The notes: generated by a model not told the origin, from the sequence alone. Positions 29,140 to 38,755 are shown, counted from the stretch's first letter. The stretch: DNA of 64,000 nt from Lactococcus hircilactis (GCF_009601015.1 NZ_WITJ01000011.1:56983-120982); one strand, 5' to 3'. Program-made: numbers and translations.

Positions 29140-30009
29140 ATGTCATTACTCACAATCGATATTGGAGGCACCAGTATCAAATACGCTCACTTTAACGCAT
29201 CACAACTCGAAGATGAAGGCGCAACGCCCACTCCCAAAACTTTAGACGAATTTTACGAAACGCTCACAAGCATTGTCAGTACTTACAAAAAAAAATATGC
29301 ACTGACAGGTGTTGCAATAAGTGCTCCTGGCGCTGTAAATAAAGAAACAGGAGTGATTGAAGGAGCAAGTGCATTACCTTACATTCACGATTTCAATATT
29401 CATTCAGCACTTGAAAAACGGTTTGCCTTACCAATTTCGATTGAAAATGATGCCAACTGTGCTGCACTTGCAGAAGTAAAATATGGCGTCGCTAAAGGAT
29501 TGAAAAACGTCTTATTTATCGTTTTAGGGACTGGAGTTGGTGGCAGCGTTGTGATGGATGGAAAAGTACATCACGGAAAGCACCTCTTTGGCGGAGAATT
29601 TGGATTTATGCTCATGGATGATACACACACTTTTTCTGAATTAGGAACCACCATTATGATGGCAAAGCGTTACAATGAACGCACTTCACAATCCCTTGAT
29701 GCCATTGCTATTTTTAATCTCGCTTTTGCAGGAGATCCCATTGCCAAAGAAGAAATGAACATTTTTACGTTCAATGTTGCAAAAGGAATCTACAACCTTA
29801 GCTATTCCTTTGACCCAGAGCTTGTCATTCTTGGCGGTGGCGTCTCACAAGCAGACTGGCTCATTCCTGAATTAAAAAAACAGCTCCAAAAAATCATGAA
29901 TCAAGTCGAAATTGCTTCTTTTATGCCCGAGATTCAACGGTGTTATTATCGCAATCAAGCCAATCTCATCGGTGCTGCAGTAGATTTTTCACAAACCGAT
30001 TCAAAATAA
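29140..30009 (+). CDS. ROK-family sugar kinase
   Basis: 289-aa ROK kinase with the ATP-binding start TIDIGGTSIKYAHF, the IENDANCAALAE sugar-binding segment and GTGVGGSVVMDG. It starts 15 nt after the GH1 stop, so the two work together: the hydrolase releases a sugar that this kinase phosphorylates. The typical Cys-rich zinc motif of glucokinases is missing, which fits the beta-glucoside/mannose-kinase branch. The exact sugar is uncertain. Confidence 0.85.
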   Translation: MSLLTIDIGGTSIKYAHFNASQLEDEGATPTPKTLDEFYETLTSIVSTYKKKYALTGVAISAPGAVNKETGVIEGASALPYIHDFNIHSALEKRFALPISIENDANCAALAEVKYGVAKGLKNVLFIVLGTGVGGSVVMDGKVHHGKHLFGGEFGFMLMDDTHTFSELGTTIMMAKRYNERTSQSLDAIAIFNLAFAGDPIAKEEMNIFTFNVAKGIYNLSYSFDPELVILGGGVSQADWLIPELKKQLQKIMNQVEIASFMPEIQRCYYRNQANLIGAAVDFSQTDSK

Positions 30010-30062
30010 CAAAAACCATAGCATGACGCACCTGTTTTGAGTCACACAATAAAAGGACAGTA

Positions 30063-30922
30063 ATGAAAACATACGGATCAATAGAAGCTGGCGGAACCAA
30101 GTTTGTTTTAGCCGTCGGTGATGAAAACAATAAAATACTGAAAAGTACACAAATTAAAACAACCCTACCCGATGAAACCATCAAAAAAACACTCTCCTTT
30201 TTCAAAGAAAATCCCGTGGATGCGCTTGGAATCGGATCATTTGGCCCTATTGATATCACACCAGACAGTCCAACATACGGCTATATTACAAGCACTCCCA
30301 AAAAGGGATGGACAAATTATAATTTATTAGCAAAAATTCAAAAGGCCTTAAATATTCCTATCAACTTTACCACAGATGTCAATGCAAGTGCGTATGGAGA
30401 AATGATTCTTACTGGAGAAAAAAGTCTCGTTTATTTAACCATTGGAACAGGAATTGGTGGCGGCGCTGTTCAAAATGGACAGTTTATTGGCGGATTTTCT
30501 CACGCAGAAATGGGACATCAATGGGTTAAACGCCACCCAGACGATCTTGATTTCAAAGGCATTTGTCCTTATCACAACGATTGTTTAGAAGGCGTTGCAG
30601 CAGGACCATCTATCGAAGCCAGGACAGGAATACGAGGAGAAGATCTTCCCGATGATCATCCCGTTTGGGAAATCCAAGCTTATTATATTGCTCAAATTGC
30701 AATGAATACGACCCTTTCTTTTGCGCCAGACCAGATTATTTTTGGAGGCGGCGTGATGGGAAAACCAGGAATGCTAAAAAAGTTCAGCAAAATTTTATCA
30801 CGCTTCTCAATGGTTATGTTCGCATTCCAAAAACCGTCGAAAATTATCTTGTCCTTCCACATATCCAAAATAATGCTTCAGCAACCATTGGAAACTTTGA
30901 ACTTGCAAAACGAATGAAATAA
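30063..30922 (+). pseudogene. scrK: ROK fructokinase/mannokinase with a frameshift near the 3' end
   Basis: ROK hexokinase of the fructokinase type: GSIEAGGTKFVLAVG start, INFTTDVNASAYGE, and the zinc motif HQWVKRHPDD...CPYHNDCLEG. The zero frame runs to 30917 (284 aa) but loses the family C-terminus after GVMGKPGMLKK. The conserved tail VQQNFITLLNGYVRIPK...NNASATIGNFELAK is in the -1 frame and ends at 30922. The switch falls exactly on A-AAA-AAG (30776-30782), the dnaX-type slippery heptamer in the correct phase. It is a one-base loss in an A-run, a sequencing error or programmed frameshifting. Confidence 0.8.
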
Positions 30923-30925
30923 ATT

Positions 30926-30966
30926 AAAGCGATCGAATGCTCAACACACATTCGATCGCTTTTCTT
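30926..30966 (+). terminator. Terminator of the kinase operon
   Basis: A 14-bp stem AAAGCGATCGAATG / CATTCGATCGCTTT with a 9-nt loop, followed by CTTG. It closes the glycan locus. Confidence 0.8.
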
Positions 30967-31002
30967 GAGTCAATACAGTTTACAACCTTCTTAGAAAATG
31001 TT

Positions 31003-31033
31003 ATTGTTGATAAGTCAACAATTGACGCATCAA
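31003..31033 (+). promoter_or_regulatory. Probable MarR operator
   Basis: ATTGTTGA-TAAG-TCAACAAT (31003-31022) is a perfect 8-bp inverted repeat, directly followed by TTGA-CGCA-TCAA (31022-31033). They cover a TGTTATTGT extended -10-like stretch 20-50 nt before the MarR gene, so autorepression is likely. Confidence 0.65.
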
Positions 31034-31051
31034 TATAAAGAAAGGAAGAAC

Positions 31052-31456
31052 ATGTCACTTTTTCAAAAAAGTAAGCTACTTTACCAACTTAAGCTTACGA
31101 ATCAAGAACTGGTCACAACATTCGAAAAAAGTACAGGCTTTAGCATCACACGTTATGAAATGCTCTGTGTGATCAGGCAAAAAGAAAAATGCTCACAAAC
31201 TCAGATTCAAGTCGAAATGGGCATTGATCGCGCAGCCGTCACCCGACATTTAAAACGTCTTGAAGAAAAACAGTACATCATCCGAAAAAGAAACGCACAC
31301 AATCAACGTGAAATCGAAGTCGAAATCACAGAAAAAGCCATCACTGAACTTGAGCACTGCAATGACAATCATAGCACATTACAAACGCTCAACTTTGGAT
31401 TAACCGATGCTGAAGAAACACAACTTCTCACCTTACTCGAAAAAATAAAGAAATGA
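31052..31456 (+). CDS. MarR-family transcriptional regulator
   Basis: 134-aa winged-helix regulator. The wHTH reads TQIQVEMGIDRAAVTRHLKRLEEKQYI and is followed by the wing RKRNAHNQREIEVEIT. The frame opens at 30998, but AAAGGAA precedes ATG 31052, and the upstream part would cover the operator. It heads an operon with a nitroreductase and a DUF1304 protein, a grouping seen in Lactobacillales in response to redox-active or electrophilic compounds. Confidence 0.9.
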   Translation: MSLFQKSKLLYQLKLTNQELVTTFEKSTGFSITRYEMLCVIRQKEKCSQTQIQVEMGIDRAAVTRHLKRLEEKQYIIRKRNAHNQREIEVEITEKAITELEHCNDNHSTLQTLNFGLTDAEETQLLTLLEKIKK

Positions 31457-31472
31457 AAGCACCAAAAAAATA

Positions 31473-32111
31473 ATGAACAAAAATTTTAAACACAATAATT
31501 TCTCAGAAATCACATTTGAAAGAAAATCAGTCCGCCTTTATGATAAGGATTTAAAAATCTCACACGAAGAAATGTTAGAGATGATTGATGAGGCCGTAAC
31601 AGCACCTTCATCTGTCAATATGCAACCTTGGCGTTTTATGATTGTTGAAAGTCAAGCGCAAAAAGAACGTTTGAACCCTTTGATTCGTTTTAATACCAAA
31701 CAAAATGAAACCTCATCAGCGATGATCCTCATTTTTGGAGATTTGAAATGCTATGAACGCGCAGAAGAAATCTATGACCAAGCCGTCGCAGAAGGAAAAA
31801 TGCCAAAAGAAGTGAGAGATCAACAAATAAATGCCATTGTTCCATACTATAAAAGTTTCACAAAAGCTCAGATGAACGACGTCGTCAAAATCGACGCAAG
31901 TTTAGCCGCGATGCAACTCATGTTGATTGCACGTGCTCATGGATACGAAACCAATCCAATTGGGGGATTTGAATCAGATCAACTTGCAAAAGCGTTTGAT
32001 CTTGACGATGAGCGCTACGTTCCAGTGATGATCCTCTCAATCGGAAAAGCAGCAGAAAAAGGATATGAATCCACTCGTCTTCCAGCAGAAAAAATCACTC
32101 AATTTAAATAA
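31473..32111 (+). CDS. Nitroreductase family protein
   Basis: 212-aa FMN-dependent oxidoreductase. The N-terminal RKSVRLYDKDLKIS and PSSVNMQPWRFMIV are the family FMN-binding segments, and GYETNPIGGF lies near the C-terminal FMN site. It is 16 nt downstream of the MarR gene and presumably under its control. The ribosome site is weak. The substrate is unknown; quinones or nitroaromatics are typical. Confidence 0.88.
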   Translation: MNKNFKHNNFSEITFERKSVRLYDKDLKISHEEMLEMIDEAVTAPSSVNMQPWRFMIVESQAQKERLNPLIRFNTKQNETSSAMILIFGDLKCYERAEEIYDQAVAEGKMPKEVRDQQINAIVPYYKSFTKAQMNDVVKIDASLAAMQLMLIARAHGYETNPIGGFESDQLAKAFDLDDERYVPVMILSIGKAAEKGYESTRLPAEKITQFK

Positions 32112-32136
32112 AACCAATTGATAAAAAGGAGAAAAA

Positions 32137-32502
32137 ATGACCGTCATTTCTACGATTTTAGTCACATTAGTGGCACTTGAGTTCTTTTACATTATGTACA
32201 TCGAAACCATCCAAACCACTTCCGAAACGACACGCAGCGTATTTCATCTCACCGCTCAAGATTTAGAAAATGAAAAGATACAAACCTTATTAAAAAATCA
32301 AGGCATTTATAATGGATTAATTGGAGTACTTTTACTTTATGGAACTTACTTTTCCCACCATGCTCTCGAAATCAACTTCCTCATTTTAGGATACATCATT
32401 TTAGTGGCAGCCTATGGAAGTCTCACGAGCGATAAAAAAATTATCCTCACTCAAGGAGGATTAGCGATTTTAGCACTCTTGAGTCTTTGGTTTCACCTCT
32501 AA
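32137..32502 (+). CDS. DUF1304 family membrane protein
   Basis: 121 aa with four hydrophobic helices and the family segments LEFFYIMYIETIQ and NQGIYNGLIGVLLLYG. Function unknown; it is the third gene of the MarR operon and is preceded by AAAGGAG. Confidence 0.85.
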   Translation: MTVISTILVTLVALEFFYIMYIETIQTTSETTRSVFHLTAQDLENEKIQTLLKNQGIYNGLIGVLLLYGTYFSHHALEINFLILGYIILVAAYGSLTSDKKIILTQGGLAILALLSLWFHL

Positions 32503-32527
32503 AAAACGGAGCGCTACATGACCTAAA

Positions 32528-32559
32528 AGCTTTTGGATCTTCCAAAAGCTCTTTTTTTA
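32528..32559 (+). terminator. Terminator of the MarR operon
   Basis: AGCTTTTGGA-TCT-TCCAAAAGCT, a 10-bp perfect stem followed by CTTTTTTTAT. Confidence 0.85.
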
Positions 32560-32588
32560 TAAAAAATAAAATTCCCGATACTTTACAC

Positions 32589-32659
32589 TTGTGTTATATC
32601 ACAAATGTGGTATAATAGAATTATAGAGTGGAACAAGAAAAGTGAGAATCACTCTCACT
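32589..32659 (+). promoter_or_regulatory. Promoter and leader hairpin of the HTH-clpL unit
   Basis: TTGTGT (32589-32594), 16 nt and TATAAT (32611-32616) with extended TGG. In the transcript, AGTGAGA (32641-32647) and TCTCACT (32653-32659) form a 7-bp hairpin. I see neither a CIRCE element nor a CtsR box, so the heat-shock control of clpL here may work through the small HTH protein. Confidence 0.55.
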
Positions 32660-32754
32660 TCCCTCTTTTGATAAAGGAAAAACGAATCAGAAGCACCTTT
32701 TATAAAGAAACACAAAAAGATTTCTTTTTCCAGACATAAGAAAGAAGAGACATC

Positions 32755-32979
32755 ATGAGATTTGATATCAAAGCTTATTTGAGCGATAACTCACTGACAA
32801 TTTACCGTGTAGCAAAAGACTCCGGATATGGCTATACCACAATCCACAAGTCATTTAACAAAACACAAACGGATGCGACAAGCTTAAATATGCGTGATCT
32901 TGATGCACTAGCCAAAGCACAAAACAAAGCGATGTGGGAAGTGCTTCGAGAACTTGAAAAACTCTATTTTGACGAATAA
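32755..32979 (+). CDS. Small HTH protein upstream of clpL
   Basis: 74 aa. Residues ~14-38 (SLTIYRVAKDSGYGYTTIHKS) look like a Cro/XRE-type helix-turn-helix; the C-terminal half is helical and charged. It is in the same orientation as clpL, 54 nt upstream, with only a 7-bp hairpin (GTGCTTC/GAAGCAC, 32985-33010) between. A role as a regulator of clpL is inferred from position only; I do not recognise the protein. Confidence 0.7.
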   Translation: MRFDIKAYLSDNSLTIYRVAKDSGYGYTTIHKSFNKTQTDATSLNMRDLDALAKAQNKAMWEVLRELEKLYFDE

Positions 32980-33033
32980 AAAAAGTGCTTCCATTTAATT
33001 CAAGAAGCACGAAAGTAAAAGGAGAATTAAACG

Positions 33034-35166
33034 ATGGCAAACAACAACTTTTTTAACGATCCATTTGGATCAGACATGAATAACATTTTCAACACGATGA
33101 TGGGAAATATGAACGGATTGAATTCAGAAAACCGCCGTTATATGATTAACGGTCGAGAAGTCTCTCCAGAAGATTTCGCAGCTTATCGACAAACAGGACA
33201 GCTTCCTCAAAACATTGAGAATAACACGCTACCACATCACTCTTTTCAACCTGCATCAGCTCAAGGGGTGAATCAAGAAGGGATTTTAAATCGGCTTGGG
33301 CGAAATTTAACCCAAGAAGCAAGAGAAGGGATGCTTGATCCCGTCATTGGACGAAATAAAGAAATCCAAGAAACTGCTGAAATTTTAGGACGGCGAACCA
33401 AAAATAACCCCGTTCTTGTAGGAGATGCAGGGGTCGGAAAAACGGCAGTAGTTGAAGGATTAGCTCAAGCCATTGTCAATGGAGATGTTCCCGCAGCAAT
33501 CAAAGATAAAGAAATCTACAGTATCGACATTTCAAGTCTGGAAGCTGGAACACAATATCGAGGAGCATTTGAAGAAAACATCCAGAATTTAATGAAAGAA
33601 GTCAAATCAGCTGGAAACATCATCTTATTCTTTGATGAAATTCATCAAATTCTAGGTGCGGGCTCAACAGGAGGTGAAGATGGTTCAAAAGGTTTAGCAG
33701 ACATCATCAAACCAGCGTTGAGTCGAGGAGAAATTTCATTGATTGGTGCGACAACGCAAGATGAATATCGCAATACGATCATGAAAAATGCAGCGCTTGC
33801 GCGTAGATTTAATGAAGTGACTGTCAATGCCCCAAGTCCAAAAGACACGCTTGAAATTTTAAAGGGAATCGCGAACATCTACGAACACCACCACCACGTG
33901 CTTCTTCCAGAAAATGTTTTAAAAGCCGCAGTGGACTATTCCATGCAATATATCCCACAACGGGCTTTACCAGATAAAGCAATTGATTTGCTGGATATGA
34001 CAGCGGCACACCTTTCTGCTAAAAATCCAGTCACAGATAAAGTCAGCTTAGAAAACAAGGTGATGGATTTAAAATCAAAACAAGAAAAAGCAGTTAATAC
34101 TGAAGATTTTGAGTCCGCTCTGAAATATAAAGGAGAAATTGCAACATTAGAAGATGAGTTAAATCATCCAAAAGAAAATCAATCGGTTATCGCCACTCCA
34201 AATGACATTGCGAAATCTGTTGAACGATTGACAGGTATTCCAGTCTCTCAAATGGGTGCTTCTGATGTTGAGCGATTAAAAACAATTGGAAAACGACTCT
34301 CAGGTAAGGTTATTGGACAAGACGAAGCTGTAGCGATGGTTACAAAAGCGATTCGTCGAAATCGTGCAGGCTTTGATGAGGGAAATCGCCCGATTGGTTC
34401 CTTCTTGTTTGTTGGATCAACAGGATTAGGAAAAACCGAGCTCGCAAAACAATTGGCGCTTGAAATGTTCGGAAGTAAAGAAAATATTATCCGCTTAGAT
34501 ATGAGTGAATACTCAGATTTAACGGCCATCTCAAAATTAATCGGAACGACAGCAGGCTATGTCGGCTATGACGATAATAGTAACACACTGACCGAGAAAG
34601 TTCGTCGGAGTCCCTACTCGATTGTATTGCTAGATGAAATTGAAAAAGCACATCCTCAAGTGTTAACGTTGCTCCTTCAAGTGATGGATGATGGACGATT
34701 AACAGATGGTCAGGGAAATGTTGTGAATTTTAACAATACGGTCATCATTGCCACTTCAAATGCAGGATTTTCTCATCCAAAAACCTCAGAAGATGAAAAG
34801 AAAGATGTGATGACAAAACTCGCACCATATTTCCGTCCTGAATTTTTAAATCGGTTTAATGGCGTGATTGAATTTACTGCATTGACCAAAGAAGATTTGA
34901 AAGAAATTGTAGCCTTGATGCTTGCAGAAGTCGATCAAACCTTAGCTAAAAAAGATTTGACACTTGAAGTTTCACAAAAGGTCAAAGCTCATCTGATTGA
35001 AGAAGGCTACGACGAAGCGATGGGGGCACGTCCGCTGCGTAGAGTTATTGAGCAGCAAATTCGTGATCAAGTGACAGATTTCTATTTAGATCATCCTGAA
35101 GAAAAAGCGTTGCGTGCCGAATTGATTGAGGGAAAAGTCGTGATTTCAGCAGCAAAAAAGAAATAA
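33034..35166 (+). CDS. clpL: ATP-dependent Clp-type chaperone ClpL
   Basis: 710-aa HSP100 disaggregase with two AAA+ modules. The N-terminus is the short Asn/Met/Gly-rich ClpL type ([17 protein letters not shown], then [19 protein letters not shown]), without a ClpE zinc finger or ClpC repeats. Walker A motifs are GDAGVGKT and [12 protein letters not shown]-like coiled middle segment (about residues 345-380) separates the modules. ClpL acts without ClpP in heat and acid tolerance. A good RBS, AAAAGGAG, is present. Confidence 0.93.
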   Translation: MANNNFFNDPFGSDMNNIFNTMMGNMNGLNSENRRYMINGREVSPEDFAAYRQTGQLPQNIENNTLPHHSFQPASAQGVNQEGILNRLGRNLTQEAREGMLDPVIGRNKEIQETAEILGRRTKNNPVLVGDAGVGKTAVVEGLAQAIVNGDVPAAIKDKEIYSIDISSLEAGTQYRGAFEENIQNLMKEVKSAGNIILFFDEIHQILGAGSTGGEDGSKGLADIIKPALSRGEISLIGATTQDEYRNTIMKNAALARRFNEVTVNAPSPKDTLEILKGIANIYEHHHHVLLPENVLKAAVDYSMQYIPQRALPDKAIDLLDMTAAHLSAKNPVTDKVSLENKVMDLKSKQEKAVNTEDFESALKYKGEIATLEDELNHPKENQSVIATPNDIAKSVERLTGIPVSQMGASDVERLKTIGKRLSGKVIGQDEAVAMVTKAIRRNRAGFDEGNRPIGSFLFVGSTGLGKTELAKQLALEMFGSKENIIRLDMSEYSDLTAISKLIGTTAGYVGYDDNSNTLTEKVRRSPYSIVLLDEIEKAHPQVLTLLLQVMDDGRLTDGQGNVVNFNNTVIIATSNAGFSHPKTSEDEKKDVMTKLAPYFRPEFLNRFNGVIEFTALTKEDLKEIVALMLAEVDQTLAKKDLTLEVSQKVKAHLIEEGYDEAMGARPLRRVIEQQIRDQVTDFYLDHPEEKALRAELIEGKVVISAAKKK

Positions 35167-35172
35167 CAAGAG

Positions 35173-35203
35173 ATACAGCGCACATTGGGTGAGCTGTATT
35201 TTT
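35173..35203 (+). terminator. Terminator of clpL
   Basis: ATACAGC (35173-35179) pairs with GCTGTAT (35193-35199), followed by TTTTT. Confidence 0.7.
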
Positions 35204-35226
35204 GTATTTAAGCCGAAAAAAGTCAG

Positions 35227-35255
35227 TTGCAAATCAGTCTGTTTTTTGGTAGGAT
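35227..35255 (+). promoter_or_regulatory. Promoter before the small broken ORF and FusB-like gene
   Basis: TTGCAA (35227-35232), exactly 17 nt, then TAGGAT (35250-35255) preceded by TTGG. It can drive both downstream reading frames. Confidence 0.5.
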
Positions 35256-35297
35256 AGAAGCTGAAAATCATTCATAAAGGATGAAAAGGAAAATAAA

Positions 35298-35409
35298 ATG
35301 AAAATCAAATCCAACATTCAAATGGCTGGAAAGCAAGTTGCGGGTTTTTGCTCTCGCATCAAGCGTTTCAGCTAAGAAAACTGAATCTTTCTTAGCAGAT
35401 AAAAGATAA
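35298..35409 (+). pseudogene. Short signal-peptide-like ORF, probably frameshifted
   Basis: ATG 35298 follows AAAAGGAAAATAAA, a good ribosome site. As written it gives 25 aa (MKIKSNIQMAGKQVAGF then CSRIKRFS) and stops at 35375. If one T of the TTTTT run at 35345-35349 were absent, it would continue as VAGFALASSVSAKKTESFLADKR to the stop at 35407-35409, 36 aa with a hydrophobic core. Either a decayed small exported peptide or a homopolymer sequencing error. I do not recognise it. Confidence 0.4.
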
Positions 35410-35422
35410 GAAAGAAGAAAAA

Positions 35423-36043
35423 ATGTTAAAACCATACGAATATCACTTTATTAAAGCAGCAGCACTGAGGTGCGTAAATGTTTATCACACTGTAAATGAT
35501 CGTACGACACAAGAGTTAATTTATAATCAGATGGCGTGTGAATTATTAGCACTTGATTCATCAAAAGAATTAAGCGAATTTGTGCTTCAATTGAAAGATA
35601 AAAGTCTGACACGTAAAAAAGTTGAGCTTTTGATTGAACCATTGAAAAATACCATCGCCCTTTTTCCTGATTTTTCTACACAACACATCAAAAATCAATT
35701 TAAAAAAGTAAAAAAAATCACCATTCCTAAATGCGATGAAACCAGACGAGATGAGCTTACTTATTTCGCATGGAATGATATGTCAAGTTCTCGAAAATAT
35801 GTGATAAATTCAAACGGAGAAGGCTATTATGGCACCATGTTTGAGCAGGTAAAGAGTATCTGTACAATTTGTGAAAAAACAAGTGTCGTGACTTTATTTT
35901 TAGCAACCACTAAAAAGAAAAAAGGTGGAAATTACACTAAAAATGGAACTTATATTTGTGTTGACTCAGATCAATGCAACCGTCAAATCCAGTCTTCGCG
36001 AGGATTTGAAAAGTTTGAATCTATCGTGAAACCAAGAAAATAA
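35423..36043 (+). CDS. FusB/FusC-like EF-G-binding zinc protein (FBP domain)
   Basis: 206 aa. The N-terminal helical domain is followed by the C-terminal treble-clef zinc finger: SICTICEKTSVVTLFLA with CxxC, then YICVDSDQCNRQI supplying two more Cys. This is the FusB/FBP_C architecture. FusB-type proteins bind EF-G and free it from fusidic-acid-stalled ribosomes; many lactococcal and streptococcal chromosomal homologues exist without proven resistance. Own RBS at 35408-35417. Confidence 0.82.
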   Translation: MLKPYEYHFIKAAALRCVNVYHTVNDRTTQELIYNQMACELLALDSSKELSEFVLQLKDKSLTRKKVELLIEPLKNTIALFPDFSTQHIKNQFKKVKKITIPKCDETRRDELTYFAWNDMSSSRKYVINSNGEGYYGTMFEQVKSICTICEKTSVVTLFLATTKKKKGGNYTKNGTYICVDSDQCNRQIQSSRGFEKFESIVKPRK

Positions 36044-36052
36044 ATGAGGAAT

Positions 36053-36088
36053 AAAAAAGATTAAACGGTGTATCGTCTAATCTTTTTT
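36053..36088. terminator. Bidirectional terminator overlapping the mmuM 3' end
   Basis: AAAAAAGATTA pairs with TAATCTTTTTT with an inner ACG/CGT step (36053-36088). It serves the FusB-like gene on the plus strand and includes the last codons of mmuM on the minus strand. Confidence 0.8.
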
Positions 36089-37021
36089 GATTGCTGTTTC
36101 AAACGCTTTTAATTTTTCTAGGTTTTGAGCGATTGTTTTTATCTCATCAGGACTTGTTCTACAGCATCCACCAATCAATTGAACACCTGATTTCACCCAT
36201 TTGGTAGCGAGATCCGCTAAATTAAAAGCGGTAGCGTTTGTTTGCCATGTTTTGCTGATGGGATCATAGCTTTCACCAGAATTTGGGTAAATAACAATTG
36301 GAAGGTGACTTGCGGCTTTAAACTCCGCGATAGCATCATCGACAAGTGAAGCTTCAATACAGTTAGCTCCGATTGCGATGATTTGAGATTCTTGCGCGAG
36401 TGCTGTGATTGCCTTTTTTAATGGCGTCCCATCGCATAACGTATGACTGTCTTTTAAACTAAAACTGACCCAGTACAAAATAGAAGGCGAGGTTCTATGG
36501 ATCAATGCACATAATGCTTTTATTTCTTCAAAATTTGGCATGGTCTCACAAGCAATAAGATCAACTCCAGCTTCAAGTAGTGCATCTAATCTTGGCTGAT
36601 GAAAAGCTTGGTACTCTGCCCTTGATAAATGATAAGCACCAGTGTATTCACTTCCATCTGCTAAAAAAGCGCCATAAGGACCAATACTTCCAGCAACAAA
36701 ACCTTCTTGATTACTCTCGTCGCGTGCTTGACGGGCCAATGCAACTGCTTTTTTAATGAGTATCTTTCCGTCTTTTTTATCAATTCCATGTTTTTCAAAA
36801 GCAGGGAGATTGGCTTGGTAGGTATTCGTAATTGCGATTTTTGCGCCTGCATCAAAATAACTTTTGTGAACGGCATAAATTTCTTCTGGGGAGGTGATGA
36901 GTGCTAATGCAGACCATAAGTCATTATTGGTCGCTAATCCTTTTTTTGAAAGTTCTGTTCCCATTGCACCGTCAAGGAGTATAGGACCTTCTTTTATTGC
37001 TTTTTGAATGTGATGCGTCAT
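36077..37021 (-). CDS. mmuM: Homocysteine S-methyltransferase
   Basis: 314-aa zinc enzyme that methylates homocysteine to methionine using S-methylmethionine. The zinc ligands are Cys in GANCIEA and the pair in LIGGCCRTSPDEI. The N-terminus ILLDGAMGTELSKKG is the family start. It is divergent from an amino-acid permease, the usual mmuM/mmuP arrangement. TAG stop. Confidence 0.92.
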   Translation of the reverse strand: MTHHIQKAIKEGPILLDGAMGTELSKKGLATNNDLWSALALITSPEEIYAVHKSYFDAGAKIAITNTYQANLPAFEKHGIDKKDGKILIKKAVALARQARDESNQEGFVAGSIGPYGAFLADGSEYTGAYHLSRAEYQAFHQPRLDALLEAGVDLIACETMPNFEEIKALCALIHRTSPSILYWVSFSLKDSHTLCDGTPLKKAITALAQESQIIAIGANCIEASLVDDAIAEFKAASHLPIVIYPNSGESYDPISKTWQTNATAFNLADLATKWVKSGVQLIGGCCRTSPDEIKTIAQNLEKLKAFETAIKKD

Positions 37022-37046
37022 TTTTTCTCTTTTCTATTCTTTTTGT

Positions 37047-37136
37047 ATTTTAACACTTCGGATAAAATAATGCTAATATTATTACAATTTGAATTATTAT
37101 AATATTTTAACAATTATTTTATTAAAATGGTATAAT
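37047..37136. promoter_or_regulatory. Divergent promoters of mmuM and mmuP
   Basis: Rightward: TTAACA (37107-37112), 18 nt, then TGG-TATAAT ending at 37136. Leftward: TGTTAAAAT on the minus strand at 37047-37055. The ~150-bp gap is very AT-rich; I see no S-box or T-box. Confidence 0.5.
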
Positions 37137-37174
37137 CGGAATCATGAATTTATAAAAGTTAGAAGGAAGTAAAA

Positions 37175-38578
37175 ATGGAGCAATCAAATCAAAAAAAATC
37201 AGAGTATTCGAATGAAAAAAAAGAGAAGAATCTCAGTAGAACGATGTCCGATCGTCATGTTTTAATGATTTCTTTGGGAGGTGTTATTGGAACAGGTTTA
37301 TTTTTAAGTTCGGGATATACCATACATCAGGCAGGACCTTTGGGAACACTGATTGCTTATGGGATCGGAGCAATTTTAGTTTATTTAGTGATGCTGTGTT
37401 TGGGTGAATTATCTGTTGCGATGCCTTATACTGGAGCTTTTCATGTTTATGCGAAGAAGTATATTGGTGAGCATACTGGATTTACAGTTGCGATTTTGTA
37501 TTGGTTAACTTGGACGATTGCTTTAGGTTCTGAATTTACAGCATCTGGCTTGATCATGCAGCAATGGTTTCCACATGTCGCTACATGGGTCTGGAGTTTA
37601 TTTTTTATTGTGCTTATTTTCTCACTCAACGCACTGTCTGTGCGATGGTTTGCAGAAGCAGAATTTTGGTTTTCAAGTATTAAAGTTGTTGCGATTATTT
37701 TATTTATTATTATTGGGGGGCTAGTTATTCTTGGAATTCTTCCCTTTAATGGTGTGCGCGGTGGAATTGGACTTTCTCATTTTTATGATCATGGGTGGTT
37801 TCCAAATGGGTTTTCTGGAGTTTTTACAACGATGTTGACGGTCAACTTTGCATTTTCTGGGACGGAACTCATCGGAATTACTGCGGGGGAGACGATTAAT
37901 CCTGAAAAAACAATTCCCCATGCAATTCATGCGAGTTTATGGCGTTTGATTCTCTTTTTTATTGGAAGTATGTTTGTTATGTCTGCATTGATTTCTTATC
38001 ATCAAGCGGGGGTGTCTCAAAGTCCTTTTGTGCTAGTTCTCAATGAAGTTGGTATTCCTTATGCTGGGGATATTATGAATTTTGTTGTTTTAACCGCAAT
38101 CATGTCAGCGGCGAATTCAGGACTTTATGCTTCTACTCGGATGCTCTGGTCCCTTTCAAATGAAGGGACACTTCCTCCATTATTTAAAAAAACAACGCAA
38201 AAAAAAGTGCCTCTTTTTGCGATGGCTGTGAGCATGGTTGGTGGACTTTTTGCTTTGTTTTCAAGTATTTATGCACCAGGATCAGTTTATCTTGCCTTAG
38301 TTTCAATCTCAGGTCTTGCAGTTGTTTTAGTTTGGATGGCGATTGCATTATCTGAAATAAACTTTAGAAAAAGCTATCTTAAAGAAGGAAAGGCTTTAGC
38401 TGATTTGAAGTTTAAAACGCCTGCTTATCCAATTGTTCCTTGGCTTGCGTTTACTTTAAGTGGGTTGTCGTGTCTCTTGATTTGGTTTGATCCAAGTCAA
38501 AGAATTGCACTTTATTACACAATTCCATTTGTTCTTTTATGTTATGTCGGGCACGCCTGGTATCAAAAAAGACATTAA
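37175..38578 (+). CDS. mmuP: Amino-acid permease, probable S-methylmethionine transporter
   Basis: 467-aa APC-superfamily permease with about 12 membrane helices. The first helix signature is [16 protein letters not shown], and [16 protein letters not shown] lies in helix 6. The hydrophilic, Lys-rich N-terminus covers residues 1-30. The S-methylmethionine substrate is inferred from the divergent mmuM neighbour; the same family also contains general amino-acid permeases. Confidence 0.8.
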   Translation: MEQSNQKKSEYSNEKKEKNLSRTMSDRHVLMISLGGVIGTGLFLSSGYTIHQAGPLGTLIAYGIGAILVYLVMLCLGELSVAMPYTGAFHVYAKKYIGEHTGFTVAILYWLTWTIALGSEFTASGLIMQQWFPHVATWVWSLFFIVLIFSLNALSVRWFAEAEFWFSSIKVVAIILFIIIGGLVILGILPFNGVRGGIGLSHFYDHGWFPNGFSGVFTTMLTVNFAFSGTELIGITAGETINPEKTIPHAIHASLWRLILFFIGSMFVMSALISYHQAGVSQSPFVLVLNEVGIPYAGDIMNFVVLTAIMSAANSGLYASTRMLWSLSNEGTLPPLFKKTTQKKVPLFAMAVSMVGGLFALFSSIYAPGSVYLALVSISGLAVVLVWMAIALSEINFRKSYLKEGKALADLKFKTPAYPIVPWLAFTLSGLSCLLIWFDPSQRIALYYTIPFVLLCYVGHAWYQKRH

Positions 38579-38641
38579 TTTTTCAGTTTTGCATCGTGAA
38601 ATGGGAAACTTGCTTTTATCACATCATTTTGAATAAAAAAA

Positions 38642-38690
38642 TGGTATAATACAGTTGCACGTTTTTCAAAATCATTTTTGAAAAATAAAA
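38642..38690 (+). promoter_or_regulatory. Promoter and leader hairpin of the DUF2969 gene
   Basis: TGGTATAAT at 38642-38650, then in the leader TTTTTCAAAA-TCA-TTTTTGAAAAA forms an AU-rich hairpin near 38662-38687. Confidence 0.5.
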
Positions 38691-38755
38691 AAAAGAGAAC
38701 GTGATCATCAAAAAATGAATAAGTTGGTGATGAGAAATGAGAGGAGAAATTTCCG

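Noticed and set aside
33034..35166. clpE or clpC
   Set aside because: There is no N-terminal zinc finger or Clp-N repeats; the N-terminus is that of ClpL.
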